Shown: positions 23,847 through 36,246 of the stretch, one piece after another
How positions within the stretch are numbered: position 1 is the first letter of the stretch
Layout: every line of letters starts with the position of its first letter
Assembly (NCBI RefSeq): GCF_001642475.1
Contig: NW_019173996.1
Location: forward strand, 62,001 to 126,000
From: Fonsecaea monophora
Lineage: Eukaryota > Ascomycota > Eurotiomycetes > Chaetothyriales > Herpotrichiellaceae
Length of the DNA stretch: 64,000 nucleotides
Reading direction: 5' to 3'
The notes under the pieces: model-generated
The model's input: only the letters and a program-made list of their open reading frames with translations
What the model was told of the DNA's origin: nothing
The model's database searches: none
Position numbers and translations under genes: made by a program

Positions 23847-24682
23847 ATTCTTTACCGTATCCCAATACTGGTTACGGGCGGCGTGACGGCAGCGTGGGCG
23901 GTTGCTTCGATCCTCGCTTCCCCATCCATATCTGATTGCCACCAACAAATGCTTCACTCGGAGGGCTTTTGGGACGCCGTGGGAGTTATCGATATCCTTA
24001 TCGACGCGACACTCATGGCAATCCCCATATGGCTCGTGTACAACGTCCAACTGCCATGGGAGAAGAAAACCGCCGTGTGCTTTGCCTTTTCCTTCCCACG
24101 CTAGCTATCGCTCGCACGATCTGGCGACTATGCGAAATACATCACTTCTTCGACCGCGGCGCTGATGTCACCTTCGAGAACTGGCTGCCGACGATCGCAA
24201 CCTTGCTGGAGGTTTTCTTCAGCGTCTTCTCCGCGTGCGTCCTGCACTTGCGTCCTTTTATGGAATCCATCCAGGCAGGCTATCTTTCCGGCGTGATCCA
24301 GGAAGGCGACGGACGATTCGGCTATGGCAATGACAGCTATCTGATGGGCAAGATGTCGCAAAGTAACACCGGTTCAGTCACTCGAAGTCACGCCCTGAAA
24401 AGCGAGGTGCGGGTCGAGAGTCTCGACCTCCCACGCCAGGGAGCCACTATCGGACAGACGAACGATTCAGCAGGCCATGGAATTGGACAAGCTCTGACGA
24501 GTACCAGGCGTGTCGTGATGAATAAAGTCTCCGTGGGAAGGCCGGTAAGGGACTTTAGCCCAGAGAGACATCGCAGCGAGAGTACTACCTCGGAGGGGGG
24601 CAGGAGCCATGGCAGTGATGGGAGCAAGGCCATGATTATCAAGACCACGAAGGAATGGAGCGTGAGTTATCAGGACGTTTGA
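23847..24682 (+). pseudogene. Fungal rhodopsin-like integral membrane protein, truncated and frameshifted remnant
   Basis: The first frame (about 23847-24104) reads VTGGVTAAWAVASILA, then EGFWDAVGVIDILIDATLMA and PIWLVYNVQLPWEKK, the fourth and fifth helices of the seven-helix fungal domain PF20684. It ends at TAG. A second frame, shifted by a net minus one, continues with LAIARTIWRLCEIHHFF, RPFMESIQAGYLSGVI and EGDGRFGYGNDSYLMGKMS, a tail typical of the family, to the stop at 24680-24682. The N-terminal three helices and any start codon are missing because the permease remnant lies there in the opposite direction. It cannot encode a working protein as it stands. Confidence 0.8.
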
Positions 24683-27532
24683 GCGGCACTGATCTCGGAC
24701 TGAGCCTACCAGCTGTCTTTTTGCCATCGGCCTCGTTTCCTGGGTGCCTTTGAAGAGCACTGTGATCGAGTATATATACGTATATTGACATACTGTCGCT
24801 GGGTTGTGGAAGAACACGGGGACTTCAAGCCAGGTGAGCATGGAAAGTGGGACACATATGGCTGGGAAACACAAAGATACCAAAGGATTCTGTACGGCTA
24901 GGCTCCGGGGATACAAGAGATACATGCGCGAGCAGAACCATCGTGAAGAAACATGTCATTCATGTCTACTTTGTGCGAGGTACAACCCAGGCTTACCAAG
25001 GTGCCTCGTTCTAGTAGCTCCTTCAAGAGGGCTGCACGGATCATTCTATCCCGTGGGACTTTGTGAGCATGTTTCAAGAGACAAATGGCCGCTCGAATTA
25101 CCACAAGGACTCCGAAGAGCTGGAATTGGATTGGTGAACGGCACAGAAGTGAGAAGTGACAGCAACGCACAGCAGTGCGATTGTGGTGATCTGCGCGCCC
25201 TATCGCGCGCCCTCCCTGGTGATATGTACAGTAGCCCGTGACGAGCACACTTCCATTTACTGTTATTCGTCCCCAGTAAGTACCGCCCCCAAACCGTCGC
25301 GGCCCGATGAGTTTGTCGGGGAAAGACATGCCGGTGGCTATTGCAGGCAGGGTACTCGTAGTAACTGGGACCCAAGTATGCAAGTCCTGAGAAGCAGGGA
25401 GGATCGATTAGGGCGGCGATGGCAAATGGCACATGGGAAATAATCGTTAGGTAGGCACGCAATTGGGGTTCTGGACCCTGCATCTCACCCCTATATCCAG
25501 GGGGTGCTGCAAATGTACCTCGCATGTGTTTCACATGTCTCGACCGGCGCGTATTTATACAAGTGGTTGTATCCCACCTATCCCAGCACGAATAGATCGA
25601 CAAGAACAGAATCGTGTGCAAGAGTTTGTTCCTGCGCTCAAGGGGAGAAATGTCACAAGTCAACCCTCATGATTCTTTTTTTGCGAGCTTCAATACACAG
25701 AGAGCATGGGGTCTAGGGTTCATGCCTTGATTGCTGCCGAATTCGCACTTCACGGACTTTCGTGTGGTAGGGTAAGCCGCCACCGTGGGGGGATTGAGTG
25801 TGAATGATCATGGATAGGCTGGAGAAGGTCCTAGACAGTGAGAAGTCTAACGTATCAAACAAGTTCAGGAATATCTACGATCACCCTTCGCTACTGCGAA
25901 ACTGGTTCATGCAAGGAACGTAGAATGTGAACTCCCGACCCCTTTCGAGGGCGCGGGATGTAAGGTACTCGGTACAGCACCATGTAACTAATCGAACTGT
26001 CTGTTCCATGCCGCTGATGAGACGCCAGATTAGGGGTCCTCTCAGCACCAGCACACACACTACCGCCGTCCTTTACTACATATTCCCAACTACCGAGTAC
26101 AGACCCTGATCGGCCCGAAAGGGGAGCTGTTTTTGTACCTGGCATGCTTTCAGGCTTGTTATTCCTTTCTCCCGCTCGCAGAAGGGTATGCCTTAAATGC
26201 TCGGATACTTTGACAAAAGGGTCATGTTCTTGTCCGATGGCAAACACCGAGTATGTTCTCCTTGATTATCATACGCAATCAAAGCGGGCGACCGGATCTG
26301 AAGCCTGTGGCGTGATGACAAAGTCTCTCTCAGGTCACAGGCGCTACGGAAAATGCTAGGATATATCTTTGTAGCTCGAAAGTTGTTGTGTGGAAGCTTT
26401 TCTTGATAACTTCATGGAGGTGATGGGGATATGTCAGCAAGTGCCAACTCACGTTCAGCGGCCTGGATAACTTCGTATCAGTGACATTTTGGTAAGTACG
26501 AGTAAGAGCGAGCGCGAGGGGATACTCCGAAGCGATACTATCTGCGACGCGCGGTGCAGCGGCGAAAATCCAGCTTCGAACGCTCAGCTCCCAAATCTGC
26601 TCAGAGCTGTCACCCATGGATCTAACGAAAAAAAAAGGGCGCGTTTACCAAGTAGTGCACTGCACTGTACGAGTGGGGGGATAGTGCACACGCAGAAGAG
26701 GGAATGACCTGGTTGAGAGCATTGCGTGGGTGACCAATCATATTAGAGCACTTGTGCCGAAAGTAGTGAAGTGCAGTTTTCATGGAACCAATGAGATGAA
26801 GCATTCACGGTCCCATATAGTGCGAGAGGGCCGCCGAGGGTCTGGACTTACAAATGCATACTTCCCGGAGTGTGCAGGCTTTTATTTACCCTTCTGAACC
26901 AGAAAGCTGTTCAGGAGAATGCTAATTGCTGATGCTCAGTATATGGTTACCGGGGCTTGCCTTTGAGAGTTGTGGGGTCTTGGCTTTTCGATAGTGCGAG
27001 CAACGAACAGGCAACTCTCGTTGGTACAGAAATGCTCTTTTCGACGCAGAGCTCTTCAAATCCGGAGACCCCGTCATTTGTCCAAAAGGGCCTTCTTCTG
27101 TTTGAGAAACACTTTATGAGAAATAGTCGGCTCAGCGGAAGTGTCAAAATCAAGACATATATATATATTAAATGTACGAGACAGTCATAACTGCCTGTGG
27201 TATGGAGGGGCATTAGGACTTGTGCATACAACATAACAATCGTAACGAGTGCGTCAAAGAGCAAGCACGCACTTGGTTTCCCCCCTCTTCCAGTGCAATG
27301 CTGCGGGGTATCCAACTTTTCCGTTGCTTTCTCCCACCTGATCCCCCGGGATTGGTCCTCCCCCTCCATCTGCCCAACTCATTAGTTCATTCACAACATA
27401 TACCAATACAAACACGCTCTGGTCTTGTTTCTGTTTTCTACTCTTTTTCTCTTTTTGCTGTTGTTCTCTTGTCTCTGCTTCGCGGCGGTTGAAGCCGGCT
27501 GGAGTTTATGGGTGGCTCTGAGACGTGGTGAG
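24683..27532. other. Gene-poor intergenic region
   Basis: This 2.85-kb stretch has no gene I can support. Open frames up to about 205 codons lack domains. There are small AT runs near 24768-24785 and 27159-27170. Two inverted copies of the recurrent 9-mer (TACTCGGTA at 25966, TACCGAGTA at 26091) lie 125 bp apart. Decayed mobile DNA is possible but not demonstrated. Confidence 0.5.
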
Positions 27533-29958
27533 TTATGCTTGGTGCTCGGCCTCTTTTTCGGCCTCCTTCTCAGCATTTGACTCGTCGCTGTTGCGGTCGG
27601 CGGCAGCAGGGGTGATTTCCGCGTCTTCAACGTGATCGCCGGTTCCGGCCTCGCGTCTGATCCTGGCCATCTCCTCTGGAGGTGGAGCGATCCACTCGCT
27701 GCTCTTCCACGGCTTCACACCGAGGATGTACATGGTATCGATCTCCTCCAGGGTCCGACCTTGGCCTTCAACGACAAAGAAGTAGACCAGGGGGATGGCG
27801 ACGAGGTTGCAGCCTGCAAAGACGTAGCCGTAGAGGAAGTCGATGTCTCCGGTGATGAATGGTGTGAAGAACGCGATGAGGAAGTTCCACAGCCAGTTTG
27901 AGGCGGTCGACAGTGCCATGCTCTTAGCCCGGTATCTCGAAGGTACATTTCGCCGCACTATGAGAATGTTAGAACGTGTCTATGCCATCTTAAAAAAAAG
28001 ATGCCGGGAAGAGTAGTGGTGGTGTGAATGTGCCGGGAAGTATCCCCTTCCCGCCGCACGCCATTTTCTCTAGCACCATACCACTTTTTTTCTGGCCAAA
28101 AGAACATCAGAAGCATCAGAAGAAAAAAAAACTCACAATTGTCCAGATGATAGGTCCCCATGTCACAGCAAAGCCAAAGATGAAGAACGAGGCCATCACG
28201 ATCATGGCGGTGCCGCTAGATTCGGTCTTTTGGGGGTCGCTCTTGTCGAGCGAGAAGTGGCCGACATTGGCGAAAATCAGGAACATCAGGAACATCCAGG
28301 CCGATCCCCACATGAGGGACTTGCGACGGCCATAGTGCTCGACGACGTACAGGCCGTAGAAGGTCGTTCCGAAGTTGATACCGTTCAAAATCACTGATGT
28401 CCCGTCAGCACCTGCATACTTACAAATCGGGAAATCTGGGGGTCCGGGATATTTCGGCAAAGCTGGAGCAGGTCCGGGAAGGGCTTACTTTGGGTCTGCG
28501 AATGAGTGTTAGCCTCTGCTGACATGTACTGAGTCCACCACAAGAGCCGAGTGTGGCTGGTGGGAGCGAGGGGTGGGAAGAGGGAGTAAGACGGGAAAGG
28601 GCGGAAAGGGGGTGGAAGCTGAACAAAGGCTTGGCACTTACCACAAAGCTATTGTTGATACCCGTTGCTTGGCTGGTAGAGACTGTTAGATAATATTCGA
28701 CAGATTTTATGATAGGAATCTTTCCCAAAAAAAACACAAGGCGGAACCGGGAGGGTGTGGGAACTCACAATATCACCGTGCCATAGTAGAAGAAGTAGTT
28801 GGCACCGGTCAACTGCTGGAACATCTGCAGCGTCATGCCGAGCACGACACGATACGCCATCTTGGGAGCGCGGAACATGTTGAACCATTCAGTGATGGGG
28901 CCGTCCTGCTTCGCTTCTGCCCGGAGCTTGGCCTCGATTTCTTCCAGCTCGACGTGGACGCTGTAGTGGTTCGGTGGGGCGCCATATACTTTTTCCATGA
29001 TTCTCTTCGCTTCTTCTTTATGTCCTTTGCGGTACAGATATCGCGGGGTGTCGGGGAAGGCAAAAATGCCACCGCCGAGGATGAACGCCCAGACGAAAGC
29101 GATTCCCATGGGGATTCGCCATGATCCAGAGTTTCCCCTTTGGTGCTCGTAGGTGCCAAAGTTGATGCAGGCAGCCAAGAAGATACCGAACGTGATCTAT
29201 ATGGTTTGTTAGAAGAGACCAGTGGGGGTTCAAGGTATGACATACGAAGAGCTGGTATGTACTGATCAGGGCGCCACGGATGTATCGAGGAGCGGTTTCA
29301 GCTTATGAAGGGTCAGTGATTGGACTCGACGAGCATCTTGACAAAATCGCTTACCCATATACATTGGCACGAGCAATGACAATGCGCCGACACCGAGACC
29401 AGCAACCCATCGGCCCATCATAATCTGGTACCAGTGATGGTCTGAGGAGATCATGACAATGTTGCCCACGCAAAAGACGGCGCACCAGACGGTCACGCTC
29501 AGCCTTCTGCCAATGAAGTCGGCAATGGGAGCAGCAACAAGTGCTCCAATCAATGTACCGATCGACAGCTATATCACTTAGTCCCAGCCTCGTACCAAGG
29601 GGCCAAGGGGTAGTCAACTTACCATTGCGACAATCAGACCCGAACGCACGTTGCTGAAATAGAATGTCCCATCGCTGTGACGCAGACCGAATCTTTCCAG
29701 GAAGTCTGGCATGGCAAGGAAACCAGAAATCTGACCGGTATCATAGCCAAAGATGAATCCACCCATAGAGATGAGGATGCCCATCCACAGTGAGGCCCAT
29801 GTTACTCGTCGCAGAGGTGAATAGTCCAGGCCAGCCAACGACTTCCTGGCCTCGGTAGCGCCGGGAGCATTTGGATTGTACTTGTCGTACTGTACCCAGT
29901 TGGTGAGGCCGAGCGACTCGCGAGTCAGCTCGGGCCTTCGAAACTTGAGGTAGCCCAT
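27533..29958 (-). CDS. HXT-type MFS hexose transporter with an apparent frameshift
   Basis: The minus-strand exons are 29958-29623, 29568-29355, 29301-29246, 29196-28769, 28672-28642, 28495-28489 (7 nt), 28393-28137 and 27957-27533. All phases fit and the product would be about 584 residues with 12 helices. Marks include GGFIFGYDTGQISGF, ADFIGRR, YMAETAPRYIRGAL, FPDTPRYLYRKG, QQLTGANYFFYYGT and EHYGRRKSL. The last exon opens CGEMY in frame, but PSRYRAKSM, which should follow directly, is one base out near 27944. Without that extra base the frame ends at 27715. It could be a real loss-of-function deletion or a base missed in a C run. The C-terminal tail is acidic (EKEAEKEAE). It would import sugars at the plasma membrane. 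Confidence 0.88.
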
Positions 29959-32900
29959 GTTTCGCTTATGCTTGTTTAATCAACACTTTTATGTGAAAAG
30001 TATGGGAGATCTGCTAAAGATGGGTGGACGGTGCGGCCTTTCTTATAGACACCGCGAGGGTCCCCCAGTAAAATTCCCATCGCGGCACGTGGATGATGGG
30101 TTGTCTTCCAACGTTACTTCAGACAAAAGCGGAGGAGTGCGGATGGCCTGAGGATCGAGTATGGAGATGTGTGGTGGCACCAGTAGCATATCCAATGGTG
30201 TATCATGATGAGCGATTTCTGGAAGGGTTCTGTAAGCACAGGCCCACCTCCTCTTTCGTTGTTAGGCACGACAACAAGGCTTCAAGGTAGTTGTGCTAGA
30301 CCACACACCTCCCTGACACTACCCTGCTTGTCGCTAGTGGGCGAGGTTCTGTGCTTTTGTTTACGGGCGATGCTGGACCCGAAGGTGCTCCAAGCTCTTG
30401 CCTGGCAAGCAGATATTGGGTCGTGCAACCTACAAGGAACCTCAGAGGCCCAGTATTTTCTTATGCTGGGCTCCTACGAGGCTCTTCGGAATTCCGCTCT
30501 CCGACACCATCGAGGCACTAGACACGGCGACAGCCAAGAGTCTCCCGGAAGGCCCGGACGTAGGTTATGCAACTCTTGCTTTTTGCGAGCAGCTAGCAGT
30601 TGATCACTTGACCGATGACGAGATGCTACCACAGATCGGAGGCGGTTTCAAACAATGCCTGGACTCCATGTAATCGAATCTCGTGTTTGCCCCGTGGGGG
30701 ACAAGGCCTCGGCAAAGACCAACTGGCCATGTAAGCTGATCACGCTGAGCAAGCAAGGAGGGGAATGGACTACGGCACGCGCGAGGAATCAGAGAGCGCA
30801 GAAACCCACAAATTAGGCAGTTGCTCGCATGTTGACAGAGACTGGGTATTTCCACAACGCAAGTTGCCAGGGTTGAGGTATACGATGTATTGTGTAGGTT
30901 GGATGCACCAAGATCGACAGGAGGCTGCAATGAAGCCTCGTGAGAAAATGCTTAGATTTGTCGGATCCCGGAGGGCGCGGTGGCGCATTTGGATCACTAG
31001 AACCACCAAAATCTGAGGGAAAATGATGTCGGCGGCGTAAACAAGCATCCACCGCGCCGCCTCGGCCATTTCATCTAGAGCTTAGCCAGAATCAGGTGAT
31101 TATCAAAAAGCCCATCTTCGGCGAATGGCCAATTTGCAATTGCCGAGATGGAGTCAGCCACTTGGCTGGCCCCTTTCAACCAACGCCTCTTCTTCTTTTG
31201 AGCCATTAGGCCCAGCGTTGCAGAGTTGTGAAACCCCCCATCCCAGGCCTGCCTTGTGAAGGCCTGATCCAAAGCTGCTTAGCCTGTTTCAGTATGGCTT
31301 GTGCACAAGACATCGAACCATAATTTTTCTGATGCTTGTCACACATTTGTCGGCGTCAGTAATGCGTCATTAAGCCTGCCTGCTTGGTACACAGTAATCA
31401 CCATATCTAGTTATAGTACATAGTAGTGGTACTTGTACGACACCAAAGCCTCTGCATGCTACCCTCCCGAGTCATTGCAACAACATTCGCACCACGCGAG
31501 CAGCAACTTTTTGCTGGAGCATCATCTGATTTTCATTCAACTGGGATATGTCATCACGTTTGACCGTTTGGCCGTTTGGCCCGACAGCCAAAGGCATTGT
31601 CAAGAGGGGAGATGGTGGATCCTGCCTCCTGTCAGCCCACCATTAGCAATGAAGGATGTAACGTCGATTGAGGTGGAGATATGCATTTGTGCCTGGCCAC
31701 TTGCCGTCCAACCAATAATTGTGGCGCCAACAAACAGTCGTGCTTGTGGATTTCACATCTGGCCAGGCACGTCAGGATACGAACTCTGTGTACCGCTTTC
31801 GCAGGCCGCAAACCATATGAAAGACCCGAGCTCGGTATCCGACAATCATTGACCGCTTCCGGGGTCATGCTGACTAGGTGACTTGTGTTCTTGTAACCCT
31901 ACACCCCCGCCGTTATTGAAAAGTCCCGAGAGTATCGGGTCCCTCAAACAAACACAAAATACTGGATTTCAATATATTTGGTTCCATGGGAGGATATCGT
32001 TGTAAGTTTCTAGGACCGAGCGATGCTGACGCGTTGCACCAAATAATCTCTGTTGCATCGTTTGTCTATTCAATCCAGGGACGTCGTCACTTGAAAAGCT
32101 GGCCATTGCTGCTTTGCGGCGTTTGAACAGCGACGCCATGGGACTACTTTGTGAAAAACACATGCAGATTCTGGTGGACGCGAAGAAAGGTTTGCGCATG
32201 GGTGTGATTTGCTCCCTAGAGGAGGCGCAATTCTCGATTGACAAAGGTACAAAGTGCTAAGCACCAAGTCTGTGGCGCAGTATACCTACTACTGACACGT
32301 GCCCTTCTACGGAAAACCTTGGGACTTGAGGGTGATTGGAGAACGCGAGGCTTGCGAGGACTCTGAACGCGTCAGTGCCCGGCATCTTTCTGGCCGAGAC
32401 AGATATATCGTGCGTGATGTGTCAGCGGTGGAAGGAGACCACGCGCGAGAGGGTTCTCTGGAATATGTGAATAGGACATGGATATCGGCATATGAATGAA
32501 AAGCGAGAGGTTGTATTCCTTTACATTGCCATTGGCTAGTGGCCGGCCAGTCATCGTCAAATTTACTCTTCTCTTTGCTCGACAACCTCCTCCCTGTTAA
32601 AGATTCAATGGATTTATCTTGGAAGTATGGCCGAGTCAGTACCTGTATACCCTCCCATACCTCCCTGTTGCACAACACGTGGCATGAAATTTGTCTCCCG
32701 CCTTGGCACACCTAGAGCGCTTGTACCTTATCAGTAATATTGCATGCAGATAAATAGGAGCTACCAGAAGAAAAGAGCAGGGTTTTGCTAGAATTGATGT
32801 CAACAAATACGAGAGGCGTGTGCTAACCACCGCTCTTCCGAAGAAGACTGAGACTTTGCGAGCCGCAGAGCATGAGATCAAGGCATTGCGCCGCGTGGTA

Positions 32901-34985
32901 GAGCAATGGTATAAGGGATCAGGCGAAGATTGAGGGCAACAATTCGCACGGAGTATGGTGACAGTCATGAGAATACTGGGGTCATTGGTCACCTACAAGA
33001 CACTTTGCTAAAGTGACTAGCTACCGAGTACTTATGGATTGGCTAATTAGATCTAAAATTTAGCTAAACCAAATTGAGAAGGCATATAAGAGGTAAAGAT
33101 ACTTTCACTTCTGTATCTAAAATTGACACTTCTGCGACCTCAGATACAATAGAATAAAAGACCTAACTCATAGTCTCATGTTTTCATGAATGAGGCATCA
33201 ATAGCAGATACCCACTCATGATAGATATGATCAGCTAGGCTTACCGAGCGCTCCCGGCGCCTGCCCAAGCATTTGGTCTCCTTCTGACTTTGGTGACCAT
33301 TCGCCGATGAGATCCGTTTGTCCTGAAGCACCTTATCTTATTCTTCAATTTCACTAATACATTAAGATCTTCTGCAGCTCGGTACCATCGTCTGCCATTC
33401 TTCCCCGATCTGAACCGCTGCACGCTTCACATTCACCCCAAGCGACTCTTCGATTCGGAAATGTTCAAATTGAAGAAAGAAAACCGCGAAGACTGATGGC
33501 AGTTATTTACATGCAAATCGACGGTCACTCATCGAGTGTGCTGGCAAAACACACAGGAAAGCTGAAGGAGAACAGCCACATGGCATCAGATGCCCCCTGG
33601 CTTTTCCCAACGATCGACTCCGAAAACACTCTGTACCTTGAGGAACGTCAGCGTCGCCTTCAACGACAACAAAGAACAACTGGAACATTGAAAGTTGCCT
33701 TTTGTCTTGTTGACAATACTGAGGCACAAAGTCAGACGCGACCACAAAGCCAGTGTGAAAGCCGGCCCTGAGACGATTTCTCTTACTTGCACGCCTTTGT
33801 CTCGCAACAATAGAAATTTTGAGGGAAGTCGGAGAGTCTCTTTGTTCGAGAACAAGGCAGCTATCGAGAGCAGGGCGACCGCAGGGGTAGATAAGCCCAT
33901 GTTCCCGCCGTTCCAGACGACTTGCATCAACAACACAACTCTGAATTTTCGAACATCGGCCTCAAACAAAGACAAAACCATGTGTCCAAACATCTCTTTC
34001 ATGCGAATGTTGTGGAGAATCATTCTGATCCTGGTGGCTATCGAGGCTCACACGCGTGTCATCCCTCAATTGGCAGAGATTATTGTCCCGTTCGCGGCAT
34101 TGAGCTTGCTGTTCGACCCGATTTTGATCTTCGTATGGGTCCCACTGTTTACCATTCCGTACATTTTGGGCTGGATAGTTTTTCTGTGGCTCTGGTAAGT
34201 TGCACGACTTAAAGTGTATCGCCTGCTGGAACCCACGTTTCAGGGAGGTAAGTATGATCTCGAGTGCGCTGCTGAACCGAGTCATAAATGCAATTTGATT
34301 TCCCTTGACCCAGAATCTATTTTTTCTTGCTCTCTCTTGTGTCAAGTTCGCATAGTCTGCCCGTATGAAAGAGCAAAATCAAAGACTCTCGCGCCATACT
34401 TACTGTTTTGTGATTGTAGCGGCGCAAGAGGTCTTGGTTGCCTAACTAAATATAACGAGGGGACATCACCGCTATATATCGTAATCTCACCGGAACGAAT
34501 GAAGCTTAGTGCGTAACACAGCTTTCCAGCTAAAGCCACAGCTGGGTGACGGCCTGGTGGAGATTCGCTTACACAGCCATCTTCAGGTTCTGACATTATC
34601 CCCAGAATGGTTACATTCCGCGGCGTGCAAATCACTTGTACACAAGCGGCCAAGTGGCTAATATCCTATACTACGACCAGTTCGGATGCATAAGGCGAGC
34701 CTAAGGCTTCGGCCCTACATCTGGAAGATTGCGGACGCTTCAGCTGTCACATTTCTCGCCAACCTCGCAGCATCCTTCCACATCGTCGCTCATTTCTCGA
34801 GGAGTTGAAGTGATTATCAGAGCGCCCCTAACCCAGACCTGGGCGATGTACGCTTCATAATTCCTTTTACAGCTACGATTACGGATGCAGTCCAATCTCG
34901 TTTGAGCCGCGGCTGAGAAGCTGCCGATACTGGGCAAATGCATTTTCTGTCATGTATAATATGGCAGCGTATAGTATGGGTCGGG
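29959..34985. other. Gene-poor 5-kb region with coding-like scraps
   Basis: No complete gene is recognised. Three short stretches have coding-like composition without start codons or complete domains: about 31070-31290 minus (spilling frame-shifted into 30960-31072), about 32070-32260 plus, and 33311-33496 plus. The part near 32700-33240 is AT-rich. A TACCGAGTAC copy is at 33022-33031. The look is of eroded genes or mobile DNA, but nothing identifies a specific element. Confidence 0.5.
33311..33496 (+). other. Coding-like fragment, unrecognised
   Basis: A 61-codon open stretch between two stop codons reads through segments such as FFNFTNTLRSSAARYHRLPF and LHIHPKRLFDSEMFKLKKEN. The composition looks like real protein, and its last codons are followed directly by an overlapping ATG frame. 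It has no start codon and I do not recognise a family. It may be an exon of a decayed gene. Confidence 0.3.
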
Positions 34986-34988
34986 GAC

Positions 34989-35000
34989 ATATATATATAA
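34989..35000 (+). promoter_or_regulatory. TATA-like element of the secreted-protein gene
   Basis: An ATATATATATAA run lies about 100 bp upstream of the start codon at 35101, a typical fungal TATA distance. The intervening leader is pyrimidine-rich and ends in an A-rich stretch. Confidence 0.5.
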
Positions 35001-35100
35001 GGCTGCCAGAGCAGGTCTTCATCTTCCAATCCCTCATCTGCACTTCTCACATTCACTCGCTCATCACATCAAAGAGAAGTATCAACGTCGAAAAGAAAAG

Positions 35101-36246
35101 ATGATTTACTCTACCATTGCTGGGCTTTTGCTCACGCTCACGTCGGTCGCCACCGCATCAGCATTGCCTCAAGCCAACACCTTGGAGTCCAGACAGGCGG
35201 CTTCCGTCTCGACGATTACCTTCTCGGAGCCGATCCTAGCACCGCACGTTATATCAACCTTCCCCAACGGCACCTGGGTCGAGAACCTCGTTCCCCGCTC
35301 CGAGGACGGCAATTTTGTGGCCACCCTTCTTTCAGCACCAGAGGTATACCTCCTGTCGTCTACAAACGCCTTCCCGCCACTCCTCCTTGCCCAGTTCCCT
35401 GCACACACCGGTGTTCTCGGTGTCGTAGAGCTGGGCCACGACATCTTTTACGCCGTAGTCGGCAACTTCTCCCTGAAAACGTTCACGTCCACGCCCGGGA
35501 GCTATGGCATCTTCAAGATCGACCTGAACGGCCACAGCGCTGGTGCCCGCACGGCTGGTCACGGAAAGCTTTCGAAGCAACTGGCCAAGGGCGTCAAGGT
35601 CGCAAAGGTCGCGGATCTACCCAACGCGGGTCTCCCGAATGGACTGACCGTGCTGAATCCCAACACGGGCATCCTCTTGGTCGCCGACTCGGCCAAGGGC
35701 CTCGTCTGGTCCGTCAACGTCTTCACGGGACACACCGCCATTGCGGTCAACGACCCGTCCATGGCGCCCAACGCGACCCTCTCGGGCGGACTGGCCCTGG
35801 GCATCAACGCCGTCAGCTTCTCCAACGGCTATCTCTACTACGACAACTCCAACTCGGTCACCTTCAACCGCATCCCCGTCAACTCCACCACCGGCCACGC
35901 CACGGGCCCCGCAGAAGTTCTCGCTGACCAAGAGTTTGCCAACATCTTCCCCGACGACTTCACGCTCGATTTCGCCGGCGGTCTCTGGTTTGCGTGCGAG
36001 TACGGCCACATTGCCTACCTCTCGGGCGTGGGCGCCGGCACATTCCAGCCCGACATAGTGGCCGTGGCTGGAAACACGACCGGTCCTGTCGGCTTGACGT
36101 CTGCCAAGTTCGGCACGAGCGCCGAGGACCTCAAGAGGGGATCGTTGTACGTCGCCACGAACGGTGGTCCGTTCACCTATGGCGGCGCGCACCCGGCACA
36201 GGGTCAGCTGGTGAGGTACGACACGGCCTTGCTCGGCTTCTACTAA
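35101..36246 (+). CDS. Secreted SMP-30/gluconolactonase-like beta-propeller protein
   Basis: This is a single exon of 381 residues. Residues 1-20 are a signal peptide (hydrophobic core AGLLLTLTSV, cleavage near ASA-LP). The mature part has repeated strand-turn segments typical of a six-bladed propeller, such as NAGLPNGLTVLNPNTGILLVAD, GLALGINAVSFSNGYLYYDN and DDFTLDFAGGLWFACEYG. These match fungal SMP-30-like extracellular proteins. Several NxT/NxS sites suggest N-glycosylation (NGT, NFS, NAT, NST, NTT). Relatives are calcium-dependent lactonases or strictosidine-synthase-like proteins; many fungal ones have no known substrate. The codons are strongly G/C-ending, as in a well-expressed gene. 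Confidence 0.85.
   Translation: MIYSTIAGLLLTLTSVATASALPQANTLESRQAASVSTITFSEPILAPHVISTFPNGTWVENLVPRSEDGNFVATLLSAPEVYLLSSTNAFPPLLLAQFPAHTGVLGVVELGHDIFYAVVGNFSLKTFTSTPGSYGIFKIDLNGHSAGARTAGHGKLSKQLAKGVKVAKVADLPNAGLPNGLTVLNPNTGILLVADSAKGLVWSVNVFTGHTAIAVNDPSMAPNATLSGGLALGINAVSFSNGYLYYDNSNSVTFNRIPVNSTTGHATGPAEVLADQEFANIFPDDFTLDFAGGLWFACEYGHIAYLSGVGAGTFQPDIVAVAGNTTGPVGLTSAKFGTSAEDLKRGSLYVATNGGPFTYGGAHPAQGQLVRYDTALLGFY

Noticed and set aside
25046..25663. 205-codon minus-strand frame in the gene-poor region
   Set aside because: Composition and lack of any motif suggest chance; the plus strand also has several long frames here.
33695..34198. 167-codon frame ending in a very hydrophobic stretch (possible small membrane protein)
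   Set aside because: The hydrophobic end could be a protein, but the N-terminal part has no protein character, the opposite strand is equally open, and no family is recognisable.
35617..36192. 191-codon minus-strand frame under the secreted-protein gene
   Set aside because: It is an antisense shadow of strongly G/C-ending codons.
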